From the NCBI GenBank assembly GCA_018654255.1, contig JABILX010000003.1, positions 160,074 through 224,073 of the forward strand: a stretch of DNA of 64,000 bases. The letters run 5' to 3'. Below the pieces are notes generated by a model that saw nothing but the letters and a program-made list of their open reading frames with translations, was not told where the DNA came from and did not search any database. Positions within the stretch are counted from its first letter, which is position 1, and every line of letters begins with the position of its first letter. This document shows, in pieces, positions 48,054-57,168 of the stretch. Source of the DNA: Candidatus Peregrinibacteria bacterium (GTDB taxonomy: Bacteria > Patescibacteriota > Gracilibacteria > UBA1369 > LOWO2-01-FULL-3). Made by a program: the position numbers and the translations under genes.

Positions 48054-48467
48054 GGCCGTGCTGCCCGAAACGCCATCCAGCCCAAGCATGCCCAGTTTGT
48101 GCTTAACTGGATTCCTCAAAATGTAATCTAAAACCCTGTAATAATGTGTTGAATTTTGAATCTCTTCCGCCCAAAAACACCCCTTGAAAAGACCACTTCC
48201 CTTCTCAAAACTTCTAGAATATTGCATCTGTAAAACCTTCATAAATTCTTGAACCCCGCCATGTTCTCTCTGCCTAAGTAAAAAATGGAAATGATTCCAA
48301 ACCAAAGCAAAAGCCTCAACCCTAACTCGCCCCACGCTATAAACAGAAACCATCTTCGCAAACTTCTCATAGTCAGCCTCACTATTAAAAATCCTCCTAC
48401 CATCACGACCTTTGTTTACAACGTGGTAAGCCCTTCCATTCCTAAATCCATGAATTCGATAAGGCAT
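48027..48467 (-). CDS. REP-associated tyrosine transposase (RAYT, Y1 family)
   Basis: 146 aa. Single-strand transposase of the IS200/IS605-like HUH type, associated with REP sequences. 'YHVVNKGRDGRRIFNSEADY' is the opening. 'WNHFHFLLR' holds the HUH metal motif, the catalytic Tyr is likely in 'QYSRSFEKG', and 'YILRNPVKHKL' matches the terminal YIHxNPVxxxL pattern. It appears complete. It has no second transposon gene and sits 21 bases upstream of tmRNA. Nearby inverted and direct repeats (48530-48578, 48666-48759) may be its substrates. Confidence 0.9.
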   Translation of the reverse strand: MPYRIHGFRNGRAYHVVNKGRDGRRIFNSEADYEKFAKMVSVYSVGRVRVEAFALVWNHFHFLLRQREHGGVQEFMKVLQMQYSRSFEKGSGLFKGCFWAEEIQNSTHYYRVLDYILRNPVKHKLGMLGLDGVSGSTALKDNGIDV

Positions 48468-48529
48468 ATGCCACTAAAATACCTCTTAGACCTTAAATTT
48501 TATTTACATTTTTCTGAAATTTTTCTTAA

Positions 48530-48578
48530 TTTCCCGACATTCAAATTCCGAACCTGAAGAAAACGAAATGTCGGGAAA
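48530..48578. repeat. Inverted repeat upstream of the RAYT gene
   Basis: TTTCCCGACATT (48530-48541) and AATGTCGGGAAA (48567-48578), perfect 12-bp arms with a 25-base loop. It lies 62 bases upstream of the RAYT start and could be a REP-like hairpin recognised by it. Confidence 0.75.
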
Positions 48579-48665
48579 CTAAAACACGCGCCAAGAAACC
48601 CGTCAACAAAATGCCGGAAAAAACCACCCTCGCCTCACGCTCTTCTCGAAAACACCACCCACGCT

Positions 48666-48759
48666 TCACAGTCTCCACGAAAAAACCCACACCCCGCGCC
48701 GCCCACCCCAGCCTATCTCTTCCCATTCCTCACAGTCTCCACGAAAAAACCCACACCCC
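48666..48759 (+). repeat. 30-bp direct repeat, two copies 64 bp apart
   Basis: TCACAGTCTCCACGAAAAAA followed by CCCACACCCC is identical at 48666-48695 and 48730-48759. A weaker relative (TCACGCTCTTCTCGAAAAC) precedes them. The gap 48468-48781 holds only these repeats and the inverted repeat; I see no gene. Confidence 0.8.
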
Positions 48760-48781
48760 CACCCCTCGCGCCCAGAAACAC

Positions 48782-51700
48782 CTACCGTTTTCCGTGGCGG
48801 ACGCTCTCCCCCAACTTCTTCATACATTCCTTCAACTCCTCGAACCATTGCGCGCCCAAATCAGTAATTCCAACCCGAAGTTTTGTCCCACCAATATTCC
48901 ACAACGGACTATATTCCAACAACGACACTATGTTCCCCGGCCGAACACGCGGCCCCATCGTCAACACAATCTCTTTCCCTCCACGAACAGACTCAGATCT
49001 AATATTAGTAATCCCCGCCTTCTTCGCCAAAATCTTCAATTCAATAATTCTGAACAAGTTCGAAACTTCCCTAGGAAGACGCCCAAAATCTTGCAACATC
49101 TCTTCCCGTATCTCCTCCAAATACTCAGCAGTGTCAACACCCGCTAATTTCTGGTAAGCAGCAATCTTGTCCCGAGCGTTAACGATATAATCGTCCGGAA
49201 TGAACGCAGGAATCGGCAGCTCGATAGTAACCTCTGGTTCTTCTTCCGCCCCAGATAAAACGTCCGCACGACCAGACTTCAGGTCCTCAACCGCCTTGTT
49301 CAACATACGAATAAAATGTGGAACGCCAACAACATTGATAACCCCATGCTGATTCGCTCCAAGAATATCTCCAGCTCCTCGAATCTCAAGATCCTTCATC
49401 GCAATCTGGAAACCAGACCCTAGGTCCGAAGCCTCCACAATAGCACGCAACCTTTTCTTCGCATCCAAATGCAACCTCTGCCCATGATACATAAAATACG
49501 CATACGCCTGTGTCTTCGCGCGACCAACTCGACCACGCAATTGATACAACTGCGCCAATCCAAATTTCTCAGCATTATTAACAATCAAAGTATTGGCATT
49601 CGCAAGATCAATCCCATTTTCAATAATAGTAGATGAAACCAAAACGTCGTACTTCTTGTCCTTAAACGACATAATCCTTTCCTCAAGATCTCCGCTTCCA
49701 AGTTTTCCATGAGCAACACCAAAGGTAGCCTCCGGAACCATTCCTCTCAGCTGGTCAGCCATGGAATCAATAGTCTGAACTCTGTTATGCAGGAAGTAAA
49801 CCTGTCCTCCACGCTCCACCTCACGCAAAATAGCATCGCGAACAAGCCCGGGCGAAAACTTACGAACCTCCGTAATAATAGGTAAACGCCCAGGGGGCGG
49901 AGTAGTTATAGTTGTAATATCTCTCAGTTTATTCAAACAAACATTCAAGGTTCTAGGTATCGGCGTTGCCGTCAAAGTCAAAACATCCACCTCGGCCCTC
50001 ATTTGGGTCAAAGTTTCTTTTTGTTTAACACCAAACCTTTGTTCCTCATCAACAACAATAAGACCAAGGTCTTTGAATTTAATATCCGGCTGCAACAATC
50101 TATGCGTACCAATAACAACATCAACCTCACCTTTCGCCAAACGTCCAAGCGTACCAGCTTGATCCTTCGCAGATTTGAAGCGCGACAACATCTCAACCCT
50201 CACATGAAACGGCCCCATTCGCTTTTTAAACGACCTGTAATGCTGGTCAGCCAGAATTGTGATTGGTGCTATCAAAGCAACTTGTTTGCCACTCTGCGCC
50301 GCTTTAAATGCCGCCCTCATAGCAACCTCTGTTTTCCCAAAACCAACATCTCCGCAAACAAGCCTATCCATCGGCTCATCAGATTCCATGTCTTTTTTCA
50401 CATCATTAATAGCCTTCATCTGTCCCGGCGTTTCCTCATACGGAAAGGTATCTTCAAACTTACCCTGCAAATCATTGTCGTCCTTATAAGAAACACCTTG
50501 CGCGGCTTTTCTTTGTGCGTAAAGTGCCAACAATTCTTTCGCAATTTTCTGAGTCTCTTTCCTCACCTTCGCCGTCATAGTCGACCATTCAGCAGAACCA
50601 AGTCTCGTCAACTTAGGCATAGTTTCTTCGGATCCAATATATTTATTTACCTTGTCCGCCTGGTCGATGGGAACAAACAATTTATCGTTTTCAGCATACG
50701 CAAGTTTCAAATATTCCCTGGTAATGTCATCCACCGTTTTTCTGTCCAAGCCTTTGAAACGCGCAATCCCGTGATCAGCGTGAACAACATAATCTCCCGG
50801 CTTAAGCCCACTTATAAAATCCTCGAAAACCTTCCCTGAACCAGACGACAAATTACGGCTTTCTTTTTCACGCAACAAAGAAATTTCAAGATCAGAAACT
50901 AATAAAATTTTATAGTCTGGAGCTTGAAAAGCTTGTGGAAAATAATCCTCCTTATCAACGTCAACAAAATAAACGGCACCAATCTCTCCCCCCGCCTCTC
51001 CCTTGGAAGACAAATCATTTTCAAAACCATCTTTTGGAAGCTCTCGCCTAAACGGAACTTTTTGGTCAGCCAAAAGCCCACCAACCTCCTCGGAATCCTT
51101 GGTGAATATCAAAACCCTCCAACCAGCATTGATTTTGTCACGAAGATCGTTGGCAAAATCATATCCAGTTCGATACTTTAAAACAGAATAAAAATGCAAA
51201 CTTGCATGGTTGGACTCATCTTCATTGAAAGAAGTAAAAGAAACTGTTTGGGCTTTTTTATTAGCCTCCTCCATAAAAACATTCCACGCACTATAATAAT
51301 CGTCAGTCACATCTAACTCATCATCAATAACAACAGACTCCTCATTCATCAGATCCAAAATAGAATCAACTTCTTCCTCATAATCAACAGGGTATAATTT
51401 CAGCTTCTTCCTAGACCCTCCAGACTTCTTGTCTTCAACGTTGTACTCAGAAATTTTTTCAACCTTATCAAAAGAAAATTCAATCCGAAAAGCACCATCT
51501 TTGTTTATAGGCCAAACAAAAACACTATCCCCAATCTTAAAATACTGACCCTTTTTTATATACTCGTCGTCAGCATTCTCATACCCAATATCGACAATTG
51601 CCCCGATGAACTCAACGACATCTGGTTCTTTCTCAACGTGTACCTCGAAACTCCTCCGTTCCATCTCTTTACCACAAGGAAATTTATTAAAAATATACTC

Positions 51701-52102
51701 AAAAGGCATAACAAAAACTATATCCCTTCCACCTCTAGAAATAACACTCGAAACAAACTCTGTTAGACGAATTTTTCTCTCACGTTCAAAATCGCTAGAC
51801 ATAGAATAACGAGACTTATCGTCGTCTTTCAAACCAGAAAAACCAAAAACCTCCCTAGACCCCCACGCGTTAAGAGCACGCTTAGTTTTCTCCATACCTT
51901 GTTCGTCATTAACGACCCACAACAAATTACCAACCCTTCCTGGAGAATCCTTGCGAGAAGCCTCTCTCAAGATATTCGAAATCACCAACGCTTTTGAAGA
52001 TTGGTTCCCTGAGCTCGAGTACGTCACAGACCTGTTACGAAAAAATAAGTCCGCTGAGTCGTGAAACTCGCCTTCGGAAAAATAGGAAACTATATTTTGC
52101 AT
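48782..52102 (-). CDS. mfd: Transcription-repair coupling factor Mfd
   Basis: 1106 aa. Removes stalled RNA polymerase and recruits UvrA. Domains: divergent UvrB-like N-terminal region, RNA polymerase-interacting domain ('LKPGDYVVHADHGIARFKGL'), and a RecG-like motor with Walker A 'VCGDVGFGKTEVAMRAA', DEEQ box 'VVDEEQRFGV', motif III 'LTATPIPRT', and helicase C 'NGIDLANANTLIV' and 'QLRGRVGRAKTQAYAYF'. A C-terminal TRCF domain follows. Full length. It is 39 bases downstream of dnaN on the same strand. Confidence 0.96.
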   Translation of the reverse strand: MQNIVSYFSEGEFHDSADLFFRNRSVTYSSSGNQSSKALVISNILREASRKDSPGRVGNLLWVVNDEQGMEKTKRALNAWGSREVFGFSGLKDDDKSRYSMSSDFERERKIRLTEFVSSVISRGGRDIVFVMPFEYIFNKFPCGKEMERRSFEVHVEKEPDVVEFIGAIVDIGYENADDEYIKKGQYFKIGDSVFVWPINKDGAFRIEFSFDKVEKISEYNVEDKKSGGSRKKLKLYPVDYEEEVDSILDLMNEESVVIDDELDVTDDYYSAWNVFMEEANKKAQTVSFTSFNEDESNHASLHFYSVLKYRTGYDFANDLRDKINAGWRVLIFTKDSEEVGGLLADQKVPFRRELPKDGFENDLSSKGEAGGEIGAVYFVDVDKEDYFPQAFQAPDYKILLVSDLEISLLREKESRNLSSGSGKVFEDFISGLKPGDYVVHADHGIARFKGLDRKTVDDITREYLKLAYAENDKLFVPIDQADKVNKYIGSEETMPKLTRLGSAEWSTMTAKVRKETQKIAKELLALYAQRKAAQGVSYKDDNDLQGKFEDTFPYEETPGQMKAINDVKKDMESDEPMDRLVCGDVGFGKTEVAMRAAFKAAQSGKQVALIAPITILADQHYRSFKKRMGPFHVRVEMLSRFKSAKDQAGTLGRLAKGEVDVVIGTHRLLQPDIKFKDLGLIVVDEEQRFGVKQKETLTQMRAEVDVLTLTATPIPRTLNVCLNKLRDITTITTPPPGRLPIITEVRKFSPGLVRDAILREVERGGQVYFLHNRVQTIDSMADQLRGMVPEATFGVAHGKLGSGDLEERIMSFKDKKYDVLVSSTIIENGIDLANANTLIVNNAEKFGLAQLYQLRGRVGRAKTQAYAYFMYHGQRLHLDAKKRLRAIVEASDLGSGFQIAMKDLEIRGAGDILGANQHGVINVVGVPHFIRMLNKAVEDLKSGRADVLSGAEEEPEVTIELPIPAFIPDDYIVNARDKIAAYQKLAGVDTAEYLEEIREEMLQDFGRLPREVSNLFRIIELKILAKKAGITNIRSESVRGGKEIVLTMGPRVRPGNIVSLLEYSPLWNIGGTKLRVGITDLGAQWFEELKECMKKLGESVRHGKR

Positions 52103-52141
52103 AAATATGAAATGTCGTTCGATACGGTCTTTACAAAAACA

Positions 52142-53248
52142 TTATACCTTAAGAGGCATGATAATGTAAACGTAATCCTCTCTTTTTACTGGTTTTATTA
52201 CAGCTGGCGACAGTTTGTCGTTCATCTCAATTTTGATCTTGTCGTCTGTGATATAGGTCAAAACATCCAGCAAGTACTGACTATTTAGGGATATTTTGTT
52301 GTTTTCGCCCTCCATCTTTATCACAACCTCAGCCTTCTCTTCACCAACCTTCGTCTCCTCTGTAGAAACCGTCATCTTCCCGTCATTCGTAGCACCAAGT
52401 TTAATACTATTGTTGTTCTCTTTGGCAAAAAGACTCACCCTCTTCAAAACCAAAGATAAGTCTTCAACAGAAACCTCAACCGTAGTCTTTCCTTCTTTTG
52501 GAATAATTCTCTCATACTCTGGGAACTTCCCCTCTATCAACCTAGAAACAAGCTCTACATTCCCTGTTTTAAACAAAACCTGGTTCTTAGAAACGCTAAC
52601 AGCAACATCTTTCGCCTCAGACCTGTTGGTGATTTTACCCAACTCTGAAACGGTTTTTGCCGGAATAATACATGTAAATTTGCCGTCTATTTTTTTATCA
52701 AGAGCCATCCCCCTCTCAGCAAGCCTATAACTATCTGTTGCAACCATTTTTACATCTCCACCATCAACAATAAAATACACACCAGCCAAAACCGGCCTAG
52801 ACACGTTTGTTGAAGCAGCAAAAACAGTCTCTGATATGGCGTTATCTAGTTCTGTTGTGTTTAGGTTGAATGAATGTTCCGCATCAACTTTTGGTATAAG
52901 AGGGAATTCGTCGGCACTAATACCTTTTATTTTAGTAGTGGATGTTGAGGATTGAACCAAAAGAGTCATACCGTCCCCTATTGAAAGTTCAACCTTTTCA
53001 TCCGTTAAAAGAGAAACATAACTTGTGATAAGTTTTGCTGGAATGGTTATGGCTCCCTCGCTTCGAACATCTGCTTCTACAAAATAGCTAATTGCAATTT
53101 CAAGGTTTGTCGCAGAAAAATACAACTTCTTTCCTTCGGCTTTAACTAAAATATTATTTAAAACCGGCAAAGTGTTATTTGAACTTATTGCTTTGTTTAC
53201 AATATTTAAAGCCGTTTCTAAATCTCTTTGAGAACAAAATAATTTCAT
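52142..53248 (-). CDS. dnaN: DNA polymerase III beta sliding clamp
   Basis: 368 aa. Ring clamp that tethers polymerase to DNA. 'MKLFCSQRDLETALNIVNKA' is the family start, three clamp domains follow, and the C-terminal 'VKREDYVYIIMPLKV' matches the conserved 'YVIMPMRL'-type end that forms the partner pocket. It is usually next to dnaA and oriC; here dnaA is not adjacent but the upstream gap looks like an origin. The leader is AT-rich, with no SD. Confidence 0.97.
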   Translation of the reverse strand: MKLFCSQRDLETALNIVNKAISSNNTLPVLNNILVKAEGKKLYFSATNLEIAISYFVEADVRSEGAITIPAKLITSYVSLLTDEKVELSIGDGMTLLVQSSTSTTKIKGISADEFPLIPKVDAEHSFNLNTTELDNAISETVFAASTNVSRPVLAGVYFIVDGGDVKMVATDSYRLAERGMALDKKIDGKFTCIIPAKTVSELGKITNRSEAKDVAVSVSKNQVLFKTGNVELVSRLIEGKFPEYERIIPKEGKTTVEVSVEDLSLVLKRVSLFAKENNNSIKLGATNDGKMTVSTEETKVGEEKAEVVIKMEGENNKISLNSQYLLDVLTYITDDKIKIEMNDKLSPAVIKPVKREDYVYIIMPLKV

Positions 53249-53569
53249 ATTGTTATTGTTTTAATAAATATAAGTCATTAACAATTATACAAAATTTTTA
53301 CCTTTAGACAAATGTGAAATAAACGAATCAAATTGCAATTTGTGTACATCATTATCTGATCCCTCATTTCTATTTCTTTATTATTAATATAATTAGTAGT
53401 AGTAATAGAGGGGCGTATTTTTAAACAAAAAAAGACTTATACAAGTAAGCACCTTCACCCCAAGTTCAAAAACCGTTCAAAACTAAGGTTTCTTTCTTGA
53501 TAAAATTGGGCTAAATTAGTATCCTTCACACGCGCAGAAAAGAAAAATGTAGAAAACTAACAAACAACA
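53249..53569. other. Candidate replication origin (oriC) between dnaN and rny
   Basis: A 321-base gap between divergent genes. It is very AT-rich, especially 53365-53400. TAGTAGTAGTAATAG (53394-53408) resembles a DnaA-trio. It is followed directly by a GC clamp AGGGGCG (53409-53415) and then a degenerate DnaA box TTATACAAG (53437-53445). Another near-box, TTATACAAA, is at 53285-53293. Trio, GC cluster, box is the order of the bacterial basal unwinding element. Plus-strand C excess to the left seems to change to G excess in rny and the VanW-like gene. No consensus TTATCCACA is present. Confidence 0.5.
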
Positions 53570-55108
53570 ATGAACATAGTTATAAACATAGTTGCAGCAA
53601 TTTTGTTCACAAGCGCCGGAGCATTTACTGGCTACAAGTACTTATATAAAAGAACGCAAGTTTCCATCGAGAAAAAAAAGGAAAAAGCAAAAGAACTGGT
53701 GGAACAAGCGGAAGTAGAGGCGAAAGAGATAAGGGAAAAGGCAAAAGAGCGGGCGGAAGAGGCTAAGGTAAGAACGGATGAATATTTAAAAACCACAGAA
53801 CATCTGATGAATCAGATGGAAGCGTCTATACAAAACAAAGAGGCTGCCGTCAAAAAACAGGAGCAAAGAGCAAACCAGTTGAAATTAAGAGCAGCGGAAC
53901 TAGAAGAAGAAGTTTCAGCAAAAAAACAAACAATCGAAAAAACACAAAGAAGCCAAACGGCAAAACTAATGGCAAAAGCAGGGAAAACAGAGGAGGAAAT
54001 GAAAAACGAAATAATCAAGAAATACAAAGCAGATTTAAGGGAAGAAAACGTACAGAAACTAGAGATGATGGTAGAAAACACAAAAGAAAAATCTCAAAGA
54101 ACAGCGCAAAGAATAATAGTAAACGCAATCCAAAGGCTATGTTCACCAACCTCAGTTGAACCGAGATCAATACACATAAAAGTGCCAAAAGACATAGTTA
54201 AAGGAAAGATAGTCGGGAAAGATGCCGCAAACATACTTTATTTCGAAGAACTCCTTGATGTAGACGTGGTATTCAACGACCTACCCAAAACAATATCTTT
54301 ATCAGCTTTCAACCTGGTAAATAGAAGAATTGCTCAAAGAGCGATTGAAAAACTTGTTTCACACAGAGGAGAGATCGGGAAGAAAGAGGTGAAAGGCGCG
54401 GTAGATTGGTCAAAAAAAGAAGTAGACAAAGAGCTTTATGGAATAGGAAAAAAGATGGTAGACCGCGTAGGTTTAAGGGGTATAAACGAAGAACTCACGA
54501 GAACCATAGGGAGGCTTCAGTTCAGAACGAGTTATAGCCAAAACATAATGAGACACTCCATGGAGGTTGGATATTTGGCTACAATGCTTGGCTCAGAAAT
54601 CGGACTGAACATCCAGACGTGTAAGGTTGCGGGATTCCTTCACGACCTAGGAAAAGCAATAGATCAAAACCCAGACGTACAGGGTACGCACGACTTTTTG
54701 ACAAAAGAACTAATGGAGAAGTATGGGTTCAGCGACGAAGAGGTCCACGCTGCATGGACTCATCACGAATCAGAAAAACCACAAACACCAGAAGCGCTTA
54801 TAGTACAGGCCGCAGATGCTTTGTCTGCAAGTAGACCAGGTGCAAGACAGGAGTCACTAGAAAAATACCTAGAAAGACTAAGGGCGCTAGAGGAAATGAC
54901 GGGATCGTTCGAGGGAATCAAAAAAACATTTGCAATCTCTGCTGGTCGAGAAATCAGAGCCATGGTTGACCCGACCATAGTAAACGACGAACAAACACAC
55001 CAGTTAGCAAAAGACATAGCAGAAAAAATCGAAAACAATCTTGCCTATCCAGGGAAAATAAAGGTAAATATAATAAGAAGAACAAAAACAATTGAAATAG
55101 CAAAATAG
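53570..55108 (+). CDS. rny: Ribonuclease Y
   Basis: 512 aa. Membrane-anchored endoribonuclease that starts mRNA decay. N-terminal membrane helix (residues 2-22), long coiled coil (about 25-190, Glu/Lys/Ala-rich), KH domain ('IHIKVPKDIVKGKIVGKDAA'), and HD phosphohydrolase domain with 'RHSMEVGYLATMLGSEIG' and the HD pair in 'AGFLHDLGKAID'. Full length. First gene of a plus-strand unit with the 73-aa and VanW-like genes. A ricT homologue, whose B. subtilis counterpart modulates RNase Y, lies 3 kb away. Confidence 0.96.
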   Translation: MNIVINIVAAILFTSAGAFTGYKYLYKRTQVSIEKKKEKAKELVEQAEVEAKEIREKAKERAEEAKVRTDEYLKTTEHLMNQMEASIQNKEAAVKKQEQRANQLKLRAAELEEEVSAKKQTIEKTQRSQTAKLMAKAGKTEEEMKNEIIKKYKADLREENVQKLEMMVENTKEKSQRTAQRIIVNAIQRLCSPTSVEPRSIHIKVPKDIVKGKIVGKDAANILYFEELLDVDVVFNDLPKTISLSAFNLVNRRIAQRAIEKLVSHRGEIGKKEVKGAVDWSKKEVDKELYGIGKKMVDRVGLRGINEELTRTIGRLQFRTSYSQNIMRHSMEVGYLATMLGSEIGLNIQTCKVAGFLHDLGKAIDQNPDVQGTHDFLTKELMEKYGFSDEEVHAAWTHHESEKPQTPEALIVQAADALSASRPGARQESLEKYLERLRALEEMTGSFEGIKKTFAISAGREIRAMVDPTIVNDEQTHQLAKDIAEKIENNLAYPGKIKVNIIRRTKTIEIAK

Positions 55109-55109
55109 A

Positions 55110-55331
55110 ATGGGAAAAAACAAAATGAAAAAAATAGAGAAAAAGTTCAACGGCCTCGTTATGGGAGCCGTGATTGGAGGAGCCATCGGTTCGGTAATCG
55201 GGATGAAGATGCAGCCCAAGAAAGCCAAGGAAAGCGCGGTAAAAAGAGCCACAAAAAAACTTTTTAGACTTGGGAAGAAAAAACAGGTAATGTTACCAGA
55301 GGAAGACCTCAAAAAAATTCCTCATGAATAA
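55110..55331 (+). CDS. Small glycine-rich membrane protein, 73 aa (YtxH-like)
   Basis: 'NGLVMGAVIGGAIGSVIGMKMQ' is a Gly-zipper type hydrophobic segment (residues 14-35), followed by a Lys-rich tail, the plan of YtxH-like proteins. It starts one base after the rny stop and overlaps the next gene by 8 bases, so it is a coupled middle gene. Function unknown. Confidence 0.65.
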   Translation: MGKNKMKKIEKKFNGLVMGAVIGGAIGSVIGMKMQPKKAKESAVKRATKKLFRLGKKKQVMLPEEDLKKIPHE

Positions 55332-57156
55332 AGTAATAAGAAAAACGATCCTATCAATAACGCTTGGACTTGTATTGGGAGCTCTTGTTGTGTCTGCAAT
55401 TTTTGGGGTAAAGCTTGTTCTCCACGGGAAGCTACCACCCAACACAATCATAGCGGACATAGACGTAAGTTATAAAACGATAGAAGAGGCGACAGTCCTT
55501 CTGGAGAAGAAAAAAACAGAGTTGTTAGAAGAAAGCTTAGAGATAGAATTTATCCCCCACGAAAGACTCCCCAGTGAAACTAAAACCATCTCCCTGAAAG
55601 ACATAGACGCAGACTTTTTCATAACAGAAACACTCCAAACAATAGACCGCATAAACCTAAAAGAATACTCTCTTCCCCACGAATTAAAAAAAGCGACCGA
55701 ATCAAAAGAAATCCTCTTCACTTTTGACACAAAAAAACTAATAGACTTGATAAAAAAAGAATTCAACCTGGCAGAAATCGAACCCAAAAACGCCACCTTC
55801 TACTTCACGGAAAAAGGATACTTAGAAATAACAGAAGAAAAAGCCGGGATAGAAGTGGATTTTGACAAATTAGTAGATCAATTCAAAACAATGATATCCA
55901 AAATGACAACCCAAAAAGTCACCATAGCCGGAGAAGGCAAGGAACCAGGCATCACAAAGGAAGCCCTGGTTGAAATAAAAGAAGAAATGATCAAAAAACT
56001 AAATCACAAAGTAAAACTCACATACAACAATTACGACTGGAACTTCTTACCGGTCCAACATTTAAGCCTAGTGTCATTCACGGAAGCAACCGAAATCACA
56101 CTCCCCTACACAAACCTTACAGTTAGCGTCGACGACAAGTATCTGCCAACAACGGTGGATGGTGAAAAGAGCATAAACATATCGATATCAGAACAAGGCC
56201 TGGAAGAATTCCTGGAAACGGAGGAGGTCAACAGATGGGTAGAGGTAGAAGTAGACCCTATTTCAATATACAAAGACCAAGACGGACAAATAATAATCGA
56301 TGGAAAGGGCAGGGATGGAATTGCCATCCAAGTGCCAAGTTTAAAAAAGGCGATTGAGCTGGCGCTAGAGCACTCAATCTCAGAAGCGCCAATAAGCACC
56401 AGAAAAATCATCGCGCCAATAACAATAAGCAAAGAAATCCAAGACATGGGTATAAAGGAGCTGATTGGCGAAGGTCACACAAGGTTTTCGGGCTCACCAG
56501 GAAACAGGGTCCATAATATAGGCGTGGGGATGGACCGATTCAACGGAACAATAATAGCTCCAGAGGAAGAGTTCTCGTTCAACACAAACCTGGGGGCGGT
56601 CGATGCATCAACTGGATACAAGAAAGAATTGGTAATAACGGAAAAAGGCACAATCCCAGAATATGGAGGAGGTCTTTGTCAGGTATCAACAACTATGTAT
56701 AGAGCCGCCATATTTTCAGGATTACCGATAACAGCGAGAGCTCCCCATTCATACGCAGTATCATATTATTCAAAAATCCTAGGAGCTGGCCTAGATGCAA
56801 CAATTTATCTTGGAGGACAGGATTTGAAGTTTGTAAACGACACGGAGGCCAACATCCTAGTTAATGCATACACGGACGGAAACGACGCTCACTTCAAGTT
56901 TTATGGAACATCTGACGGGAGAACGGTTTCTATGGAGGGTCCCGAGATATCGAATTACAGATATCCTCCACAAGAAGTAATATACGAGAACTCCAGCGAT
57001 CTAGCGTCGGGGGAAACCAAACAGGTAGAAAAGAAACACAGCGGATTCGACGCCCTTTGGTCACGAGTAATCAAGTATTCAAATGGCGAAGAAAAGGCAG
57101 AAGAAATCTTCTCCCATTACAAAACCACTCAAGAAAAATATCTAGTGGGGCCATAG
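55324..57156 (+). CDS. VanW-like protein with peptidoglycan-binding-like domains (YoaR type)
   Basis: 610 aa. Signal-anchor at residues 9-31. Two PG_binding_4-like domains (about 40-200 and 220-370; 'FDTKKLIDLIKKEFNLAEIE' in the first) lead to the VanW domain (about 395-540): 'EEEFSFNTNLGAVDASTGYK', 'EYGGGLCQVSTTMYRAAIFS', 'GLDATIYLGGQDLKFVNDT'. Homologues are exported, wall-associated proteins of unclear function; the G5 domain found in some is absent. Last gene of the rny unit and convergent with the TPR gene. Confidence 0.9.
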   Translation: MNKVIRKTILSITLGLVLGALVVSAIFGVKLVLHGKLPPNTIIADIDVSYKTIEEATVLLEKKKTELLEESLEIEFIPHERLPSETKTISLKDIDADFFITETLQTIDRINLKEYSLPHELKKATESKEILFTFDTKKLIDLIKKEFNLAEIEPKNATFYFTEKGYLEITEEKAGIEVDFDKLVDQFKTMISKMTTQKVTIAGEGKEPGITKEALVEIKEEMIKKLNHKVKLTYNNYDWNFLPVQHLSLVSFTEATEITLPYTNLTVSVDDKYLPTTVDGEKSINISISEQGLEEFLETEEVNRWVEVEVDPISIYKDQDGQIIIDGKGRDGIAIQVPSLKKAIELALEHSISEAPISTRKIIAPITISKEIQDMGIKELIGEGHTRFSGSPGNRVHNIGVGMDRFNGTIIAPEEEFSFNTNLGAVDASTGYKKELVITEKGTIPEYGGGLCQVSTTMYRAAIFSGLPITARAPHSYAVSYYSKILGAGLDATIYLGGQDLKFVNDTEANILVNAYTDGNDAHFKFYGTSDGRTVSMEGPEISNYRYPPQEVIYENSSDLASGETKQVEKKHSGFDALWSRVIKYSNGEEKAEEIFSHYKTTQEKYLVGP

Positions 57157-57168
57157 GTCAGCAAACTT

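Noticed and set aside
48666-48848. Minus-strand ORFs 48541-48726 and 48666-48848
   Set aside because: They are Trp/Gly/Glu-rich translations of a C-rich repeat region and overlap each other and mfd; no start signals.
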